Assembly: GCA_946997485.1 (NCBI GenBank)
Contig: CAMPVF010000006.1
Location: forward strand, 1 to 64,000
Direction: 5' to 3'
Length of the DNA stretch: 64,000 nt
From: an uncultured Atopobium sp.
Lineage (GTDB): Bacteria > Actinomycetota > Coriobacteriia > Coriobacteriales > Atopobiaceae
Within the stretch, counting starts at the first letter, position 1, and each line of letters begins with the position of its first letter. Below are positions 9,776-18,762 of the stretch, piece after piece. Below the pieces are notes generated by a model. The model searched no databases. It saw only the letters and a program-made list of their open reading frames with translations, and was not told where the DNA came from. Made by a program: the position numbers and the translations under genes.

Positions 9776-12346
9776 CTATAGCAATGTGCGGTCTAGCAGT
9801 AATAATAGCGCACTTGCGGCACAGCAGAGTAATGTCCAGATGGCAAGGCGTAGGCGCTGACGCGCGGTGAGCGGCATGTGGCGAACGACGCCCGTGTAAC
9901 CTCGCTCGGTCATTGTGGCGGCGCGTATGTCTACCTGGTAAAACACGCTCATGATGAGGGGCGCACACACGTAGAGCCACCGGCTGATGCGCGCAAAAAG
10001 GGAACCTCGCGCGAAATCTACCCCGCGCAGACGTTGTGCGCAGATGATGCGCTGCGCCGTTTGGTAGATTGACGGGATGGCGCTGAGGACCAGCGTTGTG
10101 ATAAGGCCGATATGCTGGGATTTTATGCCCAAGCGAGAGAGCGGCCAGGTCACGCGCGACACTGTGGTGCCAATGTCAGTGGCCGATAGGCACGCGGCGG
10201 CGCTGGCAGTTGCAACGCTGGCTGCCAAGAGCTTTATCACCAGGAACACGGAGCGCTGGGCAGCCTCGGGGCGGATGGCAAACGGAATGGTGAATGGAAT
10301 GGCAAGTGGAATAGTAAATGCAGTGGTAGATGCCATGGTTGCAGCGGATGCGGCGGTAGATGCTGCTTGCGGCAGGTAAACGAGGGCGTTGCATGCGAAC
10401 GTAGCAACAAAAAGCCAGATAAGCGGCACCGAAATGAGTTTTATAGCACGCCAGGAAACCGCGCAGACGCGAGCACACACGAGCGCAGCCATCATGAGCG
10501 CGAGGAGTACGTACACATTGTGAACTAATGTGAGCGTTATTACATACACAATGAGGGAAATGAGCAAGCAGGCGGAGGAAATTGGCGTAGGTTCACGTGT
10601 CGTAGCTGGTGTAATGGACGTAGCTGGGGTAACGCTTGTAGCTGGAATATCGCTTGTAGCTGGGGTAACGCTTGTAGCTGGAACGATGCCGATCTGCTCA
10701 GCGGCAGCCGTAAACTCAGCCACATCAGTAAAAACACCTCGGCTTTGCATGTGACTAATGATCACAAATTGGGTTGCTACCTGCGCAAATGCAAGCGGAT
10801 CGTGCGAAACGATAAGGACGCACGCGCCTTGTGCGCGCAGACGAGCCACCATGTGGAAAAAGTCGTGACGACCGTTGCCATCAAGCGCGCAAGTAGGCTC
10901 ATCAAAAATGTAGACGCGGCGATGCAGCACGATTGTTGCCGCGATGCCCACGCGACGGCGCAGGCCGCCCGAAAGATCAAGTGGGTTTGACGCGTACAAA
11001 TTCTCAGCAATACCCACCGTATGCAGGGCGTCTTCCGCACGTGCACGCGCGTCTTGAATCGTACTGCCTTCTTGCAGCGCGCCAAACATCACTTCATCGA
11101 GTATGGTTGCACAAAATAGCATGTCTTCGCTTTGCTGAAACACAAACCCCACGTCACCGGGCTGCACAGGCGCGCCGTTAAGCGTGAGAGCGCCATCGAG
11201 AAGCGGTGTGATACCCGCCAAACTAAGCGCACACGACGTTTTCCCGCTACCCGATTTACCTGCAAGAATGCATAGGTCACCGGAACGAAGCGCAAGCGTG
11301 AGTGCGCCTTGCGCTGCTGCGTGCGGAGCTGCGGCTGCTGAAGCTACGTTGCCACTTGCGCAGGTACCAACATGCACAAGTGTGCGCTTATGAACTGGAC
11401 GTAGCAGCGCGCGCACGCCTGCAAGCGGCGCTTGCCACATTAAAGCCGATGCAACAAACTGCGGCGCTCCATGCTGATAGCTGTTATTACCTGGGTTTTT
11501 TTCGTCAATAAATGTATTACTACATAACTCGACGGGTGCGGAAAATTCAACCATACCCGCTGCCTCTACGAGCTGCGGATTTGCCAAAAACTCAGCGGGC
11601 GTACAATGCGCAAACATGCGGCCGTCTTTGAGCACGACCACCTCGTCAGCGCCTTGCACGTCCTGCAAATCGTGCGTGATTTCAAGCACGCCAATTGCGC
11701 CGCGGGCTGTAAAATCGTGCACAAGAGCCTTGAGCTCGGCATGAGCTGTAGCATCTAGGTGCGAAAACGCCTCGTCGAGAACCAGAATGTCGGGTGCCTG
11801 CACCAGCGCCTGCGCTATGGCCGCACGCTGCTGCTGACCACCCGAAAGCGTGTAAATGCGATCGCTTTGATGCGTAAGCTTGCACAACGTGCGGATGTGC
11901 GCTATGGCCGCCTGCATACGATCCTCAGACCAGCCAAAATTACCAAGCGCAAACGTCATACTTTCGCGGAGCGACGGACTTGTAAAGTGCAGGTGCGCGT
12001 CTTGGTGCACAAATGCGATGCGCTCGTGGTACGGCCTGCTTAACGCGGGCGCTACTGCCTGCAAAGCGGGCTCCACATTCGATGTATGCTCCTTGGTATT
12101 GACTGATCCCGATGCATGCTCCCCGGTACACGCGTCTTGATGCTCAGCGTCAACAAAGCGAACCCAACCCGTCTGTGGTACCAGCGCTCCGCTTAAGATA
12201 CGCACAATGGTACTTTTGCCCGAGCCGTTTGCGCCCACAAGACAAACGCGCCTGCCTGCTGCAAGCGAAAAACTAACGTTTTGCAGGGCAAATGCTCCGT
12301 TTGCGTAGCGAAACCCTATGTTGTGTAACTCAAGCACAGCCATCAT
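9776..12346 (-). CDS. Energy-coupling factor transporter: fused ATPase-ATPase-EcfT protein
   Basis: An 856-residue fusion of parts normally encoded by three genes (ecfA1, ecfA2, ecfT). ATPase 1 has Walker A GANGSGKST (38-46), signature LSGGQQQR and Walker B ILVLDEAFSHLD. ATPase 2 has Walker A GKSGSGKTS (about 362), signature LSGGLRRR and Walker B VYIFDEPTCALD. From about residue 600 a multi-pass T component carries the two coupling motifs, AQRLRGVDF and TMTERGYTG. The linkers contain short tandem repeats (ATSVTP, and TIPLAIPFTIPFAI). The complex would energise vitamin or metal uptake with an S component that is not nearby. The start has no clear ribosome site (12346 or 12343). Confidence 0.9.
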   Translation of the reverse strand: MMAVLELHNIGFRYANGAFALQNVSFSLAAGRRVCLVGANGSGKSTIVRILSGALVPQTGWVRFVDAEHQDACTGEHASGSVNTKEHTSNVEPALQAVAPALSRPYHERIAFVHQDAHLHFTSPSLRESMTFALGNFGWSEDRMQAAIAHIRTLCKLTHQSDRIYTLSGGQQQRAAIAQALVQAPDILVLDEAFSHLDATAHAELKALVHDFTARGAIGVLEITHDLQDVQGADEVVVLKDGRMFAHCTPAEFLANPQLVEAAGMVEFSAPVELCSNTFIDEKNPGNNSYQHGAPQFVASALMWQAPLAGVRALLRPVHKRTLVHVGTCASGNVASAAAAPHAAAQGALTLALRSGDLCILAGKSGSGKTSCALSLAGITPLLDGALTLNGAPVQPGDVGFVFQQSEDMLFCATILDEVMFGALQEGSTIQDARARAEDALHTVGIAENLYASNPLDLSGGLRRRVGIAATIVLHRRVYIFDEPTCALDGNGRHDFFHMVARLRAQGACVLIVSHDPLAFAQVATQFVIISHMQSRGVFTDVAEFTAAAEQIGIVPATSVTPATSDIPATSVTPATSITPATTREPTPISSACLLISLIVYVITLTLVHNVYVLLALMMAALVCARVCAVSWRAIKLISVPLIWLFVATFACNALVYLPQAASTAASAATMASTTAFTIPLAIPFTIPFAIRPEAAQRSVFLVIKLLAASVATASAAACLSATDIGTTVSRVTWPLSRLGIKSQHIGLITTLVLSAIPSIYQTAQRIICAQRLRGVDFARGSLFARISRWLYVCAPLIMSVFYQVDIRAATMTERGYTGVVRHMPLTARQRLRLAIWTLLCCAASALLLLLDRTLL
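10598..10684. repeat. Imperfect 18-bp tandem repeats coding the VTPATS linker
   Basis: Four to five copies of a unit like GTAGCTGGGGTAACGCTT encode the ATS-x-x-P linker between ATPase 2 and the EcfT domain. The unit is a multiple of three, so copy changes would alter linker length but not frame. Confidence 0.75.
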
Positions 12347-12598
12347 TTTTTACATGCGTCCAATAGTCAAAATATTACAAACTTTACGGCTGCAAACGTG
12401 CAGCTCATATTGCGCGACGTGCGCTTATTGCAGTATACAATGAAACGCTCCTGCAGGTTGGCAACGTGCCGTGCGTGCCGCAGGCGCACACACAATTCTC
12501 CACAGCACTCCTGGCGTCCTTCCATATGGCTGCTTTCCCAACTGCGTGCATGCAGCTTTCTCGGCTTCGTTCGCGAACCGTCCTCCCTAATTTTTCCT

Positions 12599-12781
12599 CG
12601 TTATTTGAAAAATAACCAAATTGACACGAGTTTTGTTTGCCAAAATTAGTATTTTTACCCCTACGCGCGCTCAATACATCAAGCAGGTATGTTGCTTCCT
12701 GCGAAAACGTTGCGCATGCCTTTTGCACAAGACGTCATGCGGCAAGAATCTCGTGTCAATTTGGTTATATTTCAAATATCG
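12599..12781 (+). mobile_element. TTGACACGAG inverted-repeat element, copy left of the DUF559-like gene
   Basis: This 183-bp element has 33-bp ends (TATTTGAAA.ATAACCAAATTGACACGAG) inverted with only two mismatches. The interior between the TTGACACGAG boxes is 120 bases and contains the core CCTGCGAAAACGTTGCGC. It has no open reading frame. The core lies in the same direction as in the copy at 14680, so the two are direct repeats around the gene at 13060-14436. The rest of the gap (12347-12598 and 12782-13059) shows no feature I can support. Confidence 0.75.
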
Positions 12782-13059
12782 CAAAAACAAAACGCAAAAG
12801 AGCCGAGTGCACGGTTCATTCCACACACGGCAGAACCGTGAGACAGGTGCGCACGCGAACAAACTGTCCAATAAGCCAGAGCACATACGGCAAATTCCAT
12901 CTTACAAGCAGTGAGATTAATTGGGCCATATAACCCGTCTTACCTGCGTATTTACCGTTCACCCTCCTTTACTACCTGCAGGTTTACCACTCACCGAAAT
13001 TCCGGGAAAAACTTCTCGATATCAACCAAAATCGCGGCAAAATGTGTTATCACTTATAC

Positions 13060-14436
13060 ATGGAAATTGTCTTAGGTTACATAGAATCCCTCGCTTTTTG
13101 GCGCGCGCAACGTATCGCCAACAATCCCATTAGTATGTCGAAAAACCCGGTGATGCGGGACACGTATGCGGGCGTGGGCAACTACGAATGCAGGGTTCGT
13201 ACCGTTGCGAGTCCGCATAAAAGTGCGCCCGCGATTTCGTTTGCCGAGCGTAGCCGTATTCCACTTGACGCCATAAAGGCGTATGCGGCGAGCAAACTCG
13301 ACGCTCTTACGCTGAGCGAAGAATACCTTTTACGTGCGCAAACAACGCGCGACTACACCATGTCGTCGATGCGCACATACAACATGTATCAAGCTGGTAG
13401 CTGTGAGCACACCGGCGTTGCACCGCTGCACCGCCGCGCGCAAAGCACCTGGCTCAGCACGTCGCGTGTACATGCGGTGCGTTTTTCTCCCGACTTTTCG
13501 GAAGATGCGCCGCTGGGTATCATTGTGCCACCTAAGCAGCGCGGACTAAGCCAGCGTGCAAAACAACTTACGTACGTGCGCGGCTCACTTCCACAGGGGA
13601 GTTTCTACAGGCTTGTTATTACCCCAGCTGAGCGCGCGCGTTTCGATTTGCCTCGCTCGCTCACTATATACATTGCATCACCCGAGCTCATCGTACTTCT
13701 TGCAGCTCAAAAGCTAAGGCGCTTGTGCAAAAACCAACCATGCACGGTGCGGGGCTGCACGGCGCGAACGCGTGGCGATTTGCTCTTTTCGCACAATATA
13801 ATCGGCCTGATACATGAGCTATGTGGCACGTTTGCGCGCGATCCGCTTACAGCTACAACTGCAAGCTACAACGTAAAGCCGCTCACATCGGTGCAAAAAA
13901 TTCGTCGATACGTTGAAAAAACGAGGTATGTACATGGTCGCCGCGACCTGCTGCGCGCGCTCAATTTTTGCCACGACAATATAGCATCGATGTTTGAAAA
14001 TGTGGTTTCAAGTGCACTTATGCTGCCATCGCGGCTTGGTGGCATTAATTTTCCTGAGCTGGAGATAAACCACACGCGCACGCTCAAAGCGAGCGACGCG
14101 CTTACACCGCACCACAAAAGCATTACGCCCGACCTGAGCTCCACACGGCATAAGCTGGCTATTGAGTGCAATGGCCTGGCGTTTCACTCGAGCAAGGACG
14201 CTATTAAGGAAGACCACCGGCGCCTTCGGGATTATGTGTCTCAGGGGTTGCGGCATGTACCGCTTGTAGTCGACGACATTAAAAATCCTCTTGTGTTGGC
14301 AAAAACGTTAAGCGAGATTGTTGCTACCTGCCATGACACGCTCGGCGCATATAAAACGCACTACCTGCGCAAAACAATTCAGAATAGTAAGTATCAGCCT
14401 GCGCGGCAGCTCATGCTCGATTTGCAGCTTTCTTAA
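13060..14436 (+). CDS. Hypothetical protein with a C-terminal DUF559/Vsr-like nuclease domain
   Basis: A 458-residue protein, no membrane segments. I do not recognise the first about 330 residues. Near the C-terminus HKLAIECNGLAFHSSKDAIKEDHRRLRDYVSQGL (given in part; about residues 370-400) resembles the DUF559 / very-short-patch-repair endonuclease fold, with candidate catalytic E, H and D/R residues. The start at 13060 (MEIVLGYIES) is preferred over 13042 by resemblance to remembered coriobacterial relatives; neither has a good ribosome site. It is read opposite to its housekeeping neighbours and is bracketed by two direct repeat elements, so it may be acquired cargo. Possible roles are defence, a toxin-antitoxin partner or a mobile-element nuclease; none is shown. 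Confidence 0.6.
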   Translation: MEIVLGYIESLAFWRAQRIANNPISMSKNPVMRDTYAGVGNYECRVRTVASPHKSAPAISFAERSRIPLDAIKAYAASKLDALTLSEEYLLRAQTTRDYTMSSMRTYNMYQAGSCEHTGVAPLHRRAQSTWLSTSRVHAVRFSPDFSEDAPLGIIVPPKQRGLSQRAKQLTYVRGSLPQGSFYRLVITPAERARFDLPRSLTIYIASPELIVLLAAQKLRRLCKNQPCTVRGCTARTRGDLLFSHNIIGLIHELCGTFARDPLTATTASYNVKPLTSVQKIRRYVEKTRYVHGRRDLLRALNFCHDNIASMFENVVSSALMLPSRLGGINFPELEINHTRTLKASDALTPHHKSITPDLSSTRHKLAIECNGLAFHSSKDAIKEDHRRLRDYVSQGLRHVPLVVDDIKNPLVLAKTLSEIVATCHDTLGAYKTHYLRKTIQNSKYQPARQLMLDLQLS

Positions 14437-14477
14437 TTTATTGCAATATGTTTATAACGTTTTCAGAATTTTAGAAT

Positions 14478-14498
14478 ACCGCTCTTGAACAGCGGTTT
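14478..14498 (+). terminator. Weak possible terminator of the DUF559-like gene
   Basis: A short CCGCT-N7-AGCGG stem followed by TTT lies 42 bases past the stop. It is weak and may not function. Confidence 0.3.
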
Positions 14499-14679
14499 AC
14501 ATGGCTTTGCGTGCGCATTCAGTAGTTTTCCCCGCATAGCATGTGCCTCTACACCGAACTAATAGATCCAACCACCACATCACTCATAGCAAAGCCATAG
14601 CGAACTCATAGCGAAGCGCTACGAGAGCTGCAGGTGCTGCAGGTGCTGCGAGCGCTCCGGCAGCATATTTATTTCTTTT

Positions 14680-14859
14680 GATATTTGAAAATAATACAGA
14701 TTGACACGAGATTTTAAGCGCACAAATAGGACGATCCGCGCTCTGTGCTCACCATTGCGCGCGGCGGCAGGTTGCATCCTGGACAAACGTAACGATCCTT
14801 TTTGCTTACAGAGAATCCGCCGCGCATAACTCGTGTCAATTTGATTATTTTTCTAATCT
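14680..14859 (+). mobile_element. TTGACACGAG inverted-repeat element, copy right of the DUF559-like gene
   Basis: A 180-bp element. The left end is GATATTTGAAAATAATACAG plus ATTGACACGAG. The right end is the imperfect inverse, ending TTTTTCTAATCTT. The boxes are 119 bases apart and the interior core is CCTGGACAAACGTAACGA. It has the same orientation as the 12599 copy. Confidence 0.72.
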
Positions 14860-15001
14860 TGTTACTTTTTTTATGCGGCAGGGTGCCGCTGCAGCGCTAC
14901 ACAGCAAACGCAGCGGTTCTGCATGCAAGCGCGGTGGCAAGCGTTGCGTACCAGCGTGGCGCACACCACCTCTCCACTTTACAAACATAAAACCCTGAAA
15001 A

Positions 15002-15045
15002 TAAAAAAAAATCGACGCAGGTGAACAATGTTCATCTGCGTCGAT
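15002..15045 (-). terminator. Strong intrinsic terminator of the spc-alpha ribosomal operon
   Basis: A 15-17-bp stem (ATCGACGCAGGTGAACA / TTCATCTGCGTCGAT) is followed on the minus strand by nine T. It lies 45 bases past rplQ and closes the long minus-strand ribosomal operon. Confidence 0.93.
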
Positions 15046-15089
15046 ATAATCACAAACTATGCAGGCAAATCTGCAATGCTGTAAGCGAA

Positions 15090-15590
15090 CTACTCGGAAG
15101 CTTTGTCCTCAGCCTTGTCGTCTGCAACTTCTGCTTCTTTAGCTTCAGCTTCAGGTGCAGCAGCAGCAGCCTCAGCGGACTTCTCTTCAACCTTTTCTAC
15201 CTTAGTAGCAGTAGTAGCACCCTTAACAGCTTCGGTTACAATCTCAATGATTACAACCTCTGCAGCATCACCTTTGCGAGGACCGAGCTTCATAATGCGG
15301 GTGTAGCCACCATTACGATCTGCCCACAAACCTTGTGCGGCTTTCTCGAATACCTCACGTACCAGCTCTTTGTCGCCTACCTTGGCAATAGCCAAACGAC
15401 GAGAGTGAAGGTCGCCACGTTTAGCCCAGGTAATAACCTTGTCTACTTCGGGGCGAATTGCTTTTGCGCGCACGTCGAGCGTTTTAATACGATCGTTGGC
15501 GAGCAAGGAGCTTAGCAAACTCCTTTTCATTGCTTTGGTATGAGCGGCATTAGCACCGAGCTTCATACCTCTCTTTTTATTATGTCTCAT
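15090..15590 (-). CDS. rplQ: 50S ribosomal protein L17 with acidic C-terminal tail
   Basis: A 166-residue protein; the start MRHNKKRGMKLGANAAHTKA is diagnostic. The conserved L17 core ends at about residue 125. It is followed by an Ala/Glu/Asp/Lys-rich low-complexity tail of about 40 residues, longer than the roughly 120-130 residue standard form and typical of actinobacterial L17. It is the last gene of the operon, 36 bases after rpoA. Confidence 0.97.
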   Translation of the reverse strand: MRHNKKRGMKLGANAAHTKAMKRSLLSSLLANDRIKTLDVRAKAIRPEVDKVITWAKRGDLHSRRLAIAKVGDKELVREVFEKAAQGLWADRNGGYTRIMKLGPRKGDAAEVVIIEIVTEAVKGATTATKVEKVEEKSAEAAAAAPEAEAKEAEVADDKAEDKASE

Positions 15591-15626
15591 GATCTAGTTT
15601 CTCCTCAATACAACACGTATCGCCAA

Positions 15627-16571
15627 CTAGGACTTTAATCCCAAACCTGCTGCCTCAAGCTTTTCGCGCACTTCTTCAATCGACTTAACACCAAAGTTAC
15701 GGATGTTAAGCAGGTCGTTTTCAGAGAACTCAACAAGCTGACGAACATTGTGAATGCCCGCACGCTTTAAGCAGTTGTACGAACGCACCGAAAGATCGAG
15801 ATCTTCGATTTGCTTATCGAGCTCGGTGTTGTCCTCTTCCTCAACAGTGGAGAAAATGGACGCATCCTCGAGAGGCTCTTGCTCGTCTTCTGCTAAGTCC
15901 ATAAATGCGCACATGTGCTGGTTGATGATATCAGCAGCCTGAATTACAGCGTCGCGCGGAGAAATGGAACCATTGGTTTCAACCTCCAAAATAAGACGGT
16001 CGTAATTCGTGTGCTGACCAACACGGCAAGGCTCTACAACCTTGGCACAACGAGTAACGGGCGAGAACAGAGAATCAACGTGAATAACGCCAATAGGATC
16101 ATCTTCTCGCTCATTATCATCACCGGAAACATAACTACGACCCATACCAATCCGCATACGCATGGAAAGGTGTGCACCTTCGCAAAGCGTGCAAATGTGA
16201 TGATCTTTGTTGATAAGATCAAACTCGGCCGGTATAAGGAAGTCGCCAGCAACAACAGTGCAGGGGCCATCAACGGAAATCGATGCCTCAGCCTCGCTGC
16301 CCGTGCCGTTAGAACGAAACACAAGACCCTTAACGTTAAGAACGATGTCGGTTACGTCCTCATATACTCCGGGAATGGTAGAAAACTCGTGCTGAACGCC
16401 ATCAATAGAAATGGCTTCGACAGCTGCGCCCTCAAGCGACGACAGCAATACACGACGCATGGAGTTACCCAACGTGTCACCATAGCCACGCTCAAGCGGT
16501 TCAACGTTAACTCGAGCAAGGTTTTCGGATATATCCTCCACAACAACCTGTGGACGGATGAATTCTGACAT
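15627..16571 (-). CDS. rpoA: RNA polymerase subunit alpha
   Basis: A 314-residue protein of standard length. The N-terminal dimerisation domain (about 1-230; GYGDTLGNSMRRVLLSS at 29-45) nucleates beta and beta-prime assembly. The C-terminal domain (about 245-310; LDLSVRSYNCLKRAGI) binds UP elements and activators. AGGAGG lies five to six bases upstream of the ATG. It sits between rpsD and rplQ, the usual alpha-operon order. Confidence 0.98.
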   Translation of the reverse strand: MSEFIRPQVVVEDISENLARVNVEPLERGYGDTLGNSMRRVLLSSLEGAAVEAISIDGVQHEFSTIPGVYEDVTDIVLNVKGLVFRSNGTGSEAEASISVDGPCTVVAGDFLIPAEFDLINKDHHICTLCEGAHLSMRMRIGMGRSYVSGDDNEREDDPIGVIHVDSLFSPVTRCAKVVEPCRVGQHTNYDRLILEVETNGSISPRDAVIQAADIINQHMCAFMDLAEDEQEPLEDASIFSTVEEEDNTELDKQIEDLDLSVRSYNCLKRAGIHNVRQLVEFSENDLLNIRNFGVKSIEEVREKLEAAGLGLKS

Positions 16572-16592
16572 GAATACCTCCTGCCTATCAGG

Positions 16593-17186
16593 TTATTTGG
16601 AATAGAGCTCAACGATGAGCTGAGCATCAATGTCGAGATCGATTTGATCACGAACGGGAATTTGAAGCACGGTACCCTGAAGCTTTTCGATATCAACTTC
16701 GAGCCATGCAGGAACTGCCATACGCTCGGAAACAATGAGAGATTCCTTGATTGGCAGCAAATCTTTTGCCTTGGGATTTACAGCAATAACATCCTGTGCT
16801 TTTACCTGGTATGAAGGGATGTCAACACGTTTGCCATTTACTGTAATGTGTCCATGACGAACAGTTTGACGAGCCTCTTTACGAGTGCGCGCAAAACCAA
16901 GACGGAACACAACGTTGTCAAGGCGCGTTTCGAGAAGGCTCATAAGGTTGTCACCCGTAATACCTTCGTTTTTAAGAGCCTTGTTGTAATATCCGCGGAA
17001 CTGTTTCTCAAGAATACCGTAAATAAATTTAGCCTTTTGCTTTTCACGCAGCTGAGTACCATATTCACTCAACTGACGGCGACGCTGACGAGGTTGACGA
17101 TTGGATTTTTTGTTAATACCCATCACCGTGGGCTCAATCTCAAGCTGACGGCATCTCTTGAGGACAGGAGTCCTATCAATTGCCAT
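16593..17186 (-). CDS. rpsD: 30S ribosomal protein S4
   Basis: A 197-residue primary 16S rRNA-binding protein. The S4 RNA-binding domain (LDNVVFRLGFARTRKEARQ) is at about residues 90-108. The N-terminus MAIDRTPVLKRCRQLEIEP lacks the usual zinc cysteines. It lies within the alpha operon, 18 bases after rpsK. Confidence 0.97.
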   Translation of the reverse strand: MAIDRTPVLKRCRQLEIEPTVMGINKKSNRQPRQRRRQLSEYGTQLREKQKAKFIYGILEKQFRGYYNKALKNEGITGDNLMSLLETRLDNVVFRLGFARTRKEARQTVRHGHITVNGKRVDIPSYQVKAQDVIAVNPKAKDLLPIKESLIVSERMAVPAWLEVDIEKLQGTVLQIPVRDQIDLDIDAQLIVELYSK

Positions 17187-17204
17187 AGTTACTGTCCTTC
17201 CTTA

Positions 17205-17603
17205 CTACACGCGACGACGTTTGCATGGACGGCAGCCATTGTGGGGTACGGGGGTTTTGTCTTGAATGCCCGAAACCTCGAGGCCAGCTGCCTGAAGAGA
17301 ACGAACCGCAGTTTCGCGACCCGAACCTGGTCCTTTAACAAACACTGCTACTTTACGCAAGCCATGTTCCATAGCTGCTTTTGCGCATGCCTCAGCAGCA
17401 ATTTGAGCTGCAAAAGGAGTAGATTTACGCGAACCTTTAAAGCCAGCAGTTCCACCTGTTTGCCAAGCAATGACGTTGCCTTGGGGGTCAGTAATGGAAA
17501 TAGTGGTGTTGTTAAATGTAGTTTTAATGTGCGCTTGACCTACCGCAATATTCTTGCGCTCAGAGCGACGAATATGCTGGGTGCGCTGATTCTTTTTTGG
17601 CAT
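17205..17603 (-). CDS. rpsK: 30S ribosomal protein S11
   Basis: 132 residues. The AHIKTTFNNTTISITDPQGN and C-terminal PHNGCRPCKRRRV motifs are diagnostic. It forms part of the 30S platform near the mRNA exit. It lies 11 bases after rpsM. Confidence 0.97.
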   Translation of the reverse strand: MPKKNQRTQHIRRSERKNIAVGQAHIKTTFNNTTISITDPQGNVIAWQTGGTAGFKGSRKSTPFAAQIAAEACAKAAMEHGLRKVAVFVKGPGSGRETAVRSLQAAGLEVSGIQDKTPVPHNGCRPCKRRRV

Positions 17604-17614
17604 AATCTACTCTC

Positions 17615-17986
17615 CTAGGCCTTCTTCTTTGCACCAATTTGACGCCTCTTACCCTTGCGAGTACGAGCGTTGGTATGGGTGCGCTGACCGCGTACAGGAA
17701 GACCTTTACGATGGCGAAGACCGCGGTAGCAGCCAATCTCCATAAGGCGAGCAGTATTCTGACGAACCTCACGACGCAAGTCACCTTCTGTTGTGAAGTT
17801 TGCATCGATGTAATCACGAAGCTTGGTAACTTCATCTTCTGTAAGGTCTTTTACGCGAGTGTCTGGATTAATTCCGGTTTCGGCACAAACTTTAGTAGCT
17901 CTTGTTTGCCCAACACCGTACAAATACGTTAGACCGACCTCAACACGCTTGTCGCGTGGAAGGTCGACACCGTTAATACGTGCCAA
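17615..17986 (-). CDS. rpsM: 30S ribosomal protein S13
   Basis: 123 residues. The N-terminus MARINGVDLPRDKRVEVGLTY and the basic tail (GQRTHTNARTRKGKRRQIG) identify S13, a 30S head protein that contacts the 50S subunit and P-site tRNA. GAGGAG precedes the ATG. Confidence 0.97.
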   Translation of the reverse strand: MARINGVDLPRDKRVEVGLTYLYGVGQTRATKVCAETGINPDTRVKDLTEDEVTKLRDYIDANFTTEGDLRREVRQNTARLMEIGCYRGLRHRKGLPVRGQRTHTNARTRKGKRRQIGAKKKA

Positions 17987-18001
17987 CTTCGAGCTCCTCT
18001 C

Positions 18002-18115
18002 TTAGCCCTGACGCTGCTTGTGGCGAGGGTTCTCGCAGATCACGTAAACCTTGCCATGACGACGAATGACTTTGCATTTGTCGCACATCTTCTTTACCGA
18101 AGGGCGTACCTTCAT
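18002..18115 (-). CDS. rpmJ: 50S ribosomal protein L36, zinc-binding form
   Basis: 37 residues: MKVRPSVKKMCDKCKVIRRH then GKVYVICENPRHKQRQG. Cysteines at 11, 14 and 27 plus His32 form the zinc site of the C+ paralogue. The stop is 15 bases before the rpsM start. GGAGG lies about seven bases upstream of the ATG. Confidence 0.97.
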   Translation of the reverse strand: MKVRPSVKKMCDKCKVIRRHGKVYVICENPRHKQRQG

Positions 18116-18318
18116 CTTAAACTTCCTCCCAGTAGTACGAATAAACTGGTAGTTGCAACCGCTAGGTGAATGCTAGCGTTTGCATCATGCGCGCCCAGCC
18201 GCAGGCGCAATGCTGTGTTGCGCGTTTTCACGCGCGCCGTGTGCTGTATAGCAGCTTTGAGCTGTGTTCCAGCTTGTGTGCTGCGGTGCAGCGGAAACTG
18301 CTAGCAGCTACAGGCAAC

Positions 18319-18537
18319 CTACTTATAGCGATAGGTGATGCGCCCACGCGTTAAATCGTAGGGAGAAATCTCAACGGTAACCCTATCACCAGGCAAAATG
18401 CGAATGTAGTTCATTCTTATCTTACCCGAAATGGTACACAGGATGGTTTTTCCATTTTCGAGCTCAACGTTAAACATAGCGTTTGGCAAAGGCTCCAGCA
18501 CGGTACCTTCAAGCTCGATTCCGTCTTGTTTACTCAC
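18319..18537 (-). CDS. infA: Translation initiation factor IF-1
   Basis: 72 residues, the standard length, when started at the GTG at 18537 (VSKQDGIELEGTVLEPLPNA), with AAGG upstream. An upstream ATG at 18573 would add 12 atypical residues. It is an S1-like OB fold, which binds the 30S A site during initiation. A 203-base gap to rpmJ holds only small GC-rich inverted repeats. Confidence 0.95.
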   Translation of the reverse strand: MSKQDGIELEGTVLEPLPNAMFNVELENGKTILCTISGKIRMNYIRILPGDRVTVEISPYDLTRGRITYRYK

Positions 18538-18762
18538 TGCACCTACCTTCTTGTTGGTTGTAATACATTTCACAGCGATGATCTATCATACATAAAAATC
18601 ACGCATATGAATAGTACAACACCCCAAGATGCACGGTTTGTACATACTTGGGGTTATACTTGGGATTATGTATGAGCGAATTCCGCACTAGCCGCGGCTT
18701 TTACGTGTACTACCTGCAGCTTTAAGCGCCTGAGCAGCCGGTTGCCGCGTGACAGATGCACG

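Noticed and set aside
10176..10478. Open frames opposite the EcfT domain
   Set aside because: Coding potential lies with the EcfT frame; these have no ribosome sites.
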